DNA from: Caldifarciminota bacterium
GTDB lineage: Bacteria; WOR-3; Hydrothermia; UBA1063; CAJXJZ01
Assembly (NCBI GenBank): GCA_027073945.1
Contig: JALTEL010000580.1
Location: 1-5,767, forward strand
Direction: 5' to 3'
DNA: 5,767 nt
The notes beneath the pieces were generated by a model. The model was given only the letters and a program-made list of their open reading frames with translations, searched no databases and had not been told where the DNA came from. Shown here in pieces: positions 5,736 through 5,767 of the stretch; position 1 is the stretch's first letter, and each line of letters starts with the position of its first letter. The position numbers were made by a program, and so were the translations under genes.

Positions 5736-5767
5736 TTTTGGGCGGATATAAGAATCCAGTTATTGTT

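Overview
The window is an accessory, non-operonic stretch of a bacterial chromosome or plasmid: one very large gene on the minus strand, a damaged two-gene cassette at the left edge, and about 840 bases of gene-poor, repeat-rich DNA on the right. The dispersed intergenic repeats (CACAGATTAACGCAGATAGA-type and ATCCTGTCAATCCCG-type) resemble ones I associate with environmental bacteria such as Desulfobacterota and similar sediment or wastewater lineages. That is a weak taxonomic clue and I cannot place the organism firmly.

Layout. Positions 3-221 (minus) encode a small DUF2283 protein. Immediately upstream and overlapping it by ATGA lies a small toxin-like gene (218-478, minus). It reads as one continuous 86-codon frame except for a single in-frame TGA at codon 44. 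A good sigma-70-type promoter (526-554) drives this pair. Positions 555-743 are non-coding and hold two dispersed-repeat elements with short inverted repeats.

Positions 744-4931 (minus; alternative start 4952) encode a protein of about 1400 residues. It has an N-terminal sacsin/HSP90-like (GHKL) ATPase domain, a long middle region with sacsin-like repeated modules, a disordered linker, and a C-terminal DUF3883/NOV_C domain with a PD-(D/E)xK-type nuclease signature. This is the architecture of the plant protein NO VEIN. In bacteria, an ATP switch joined to a nuclease-like domain on a mobile-looking island suggests a single-protein defence or DNA-targeting system. No methyltransferase, helicase or other partner is visible here.

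The right flank (4932-5767) carries no intact gene. It holds a possible short leader ORF overlapping the upstream start, a G+C-rich decayed coding fragment (5019-5130), a G-quadruplex motif (5139-5165), and a strong promoter whose -35 box lies inside a dispersed repeat (5186-5231). Further right are a hairpin flanked by 8-base direct repeats, a second promoter-like site over a palindrome, and four tandem 23-bp repeats (5644-5735) that look like the end of an IS21-type element or protein-binding iterons. The picture is a laterally acquired, A+T-rich large gene landed among debris of mobile and decayed sequences, transcribed leftward from the repeat-derived promoter.
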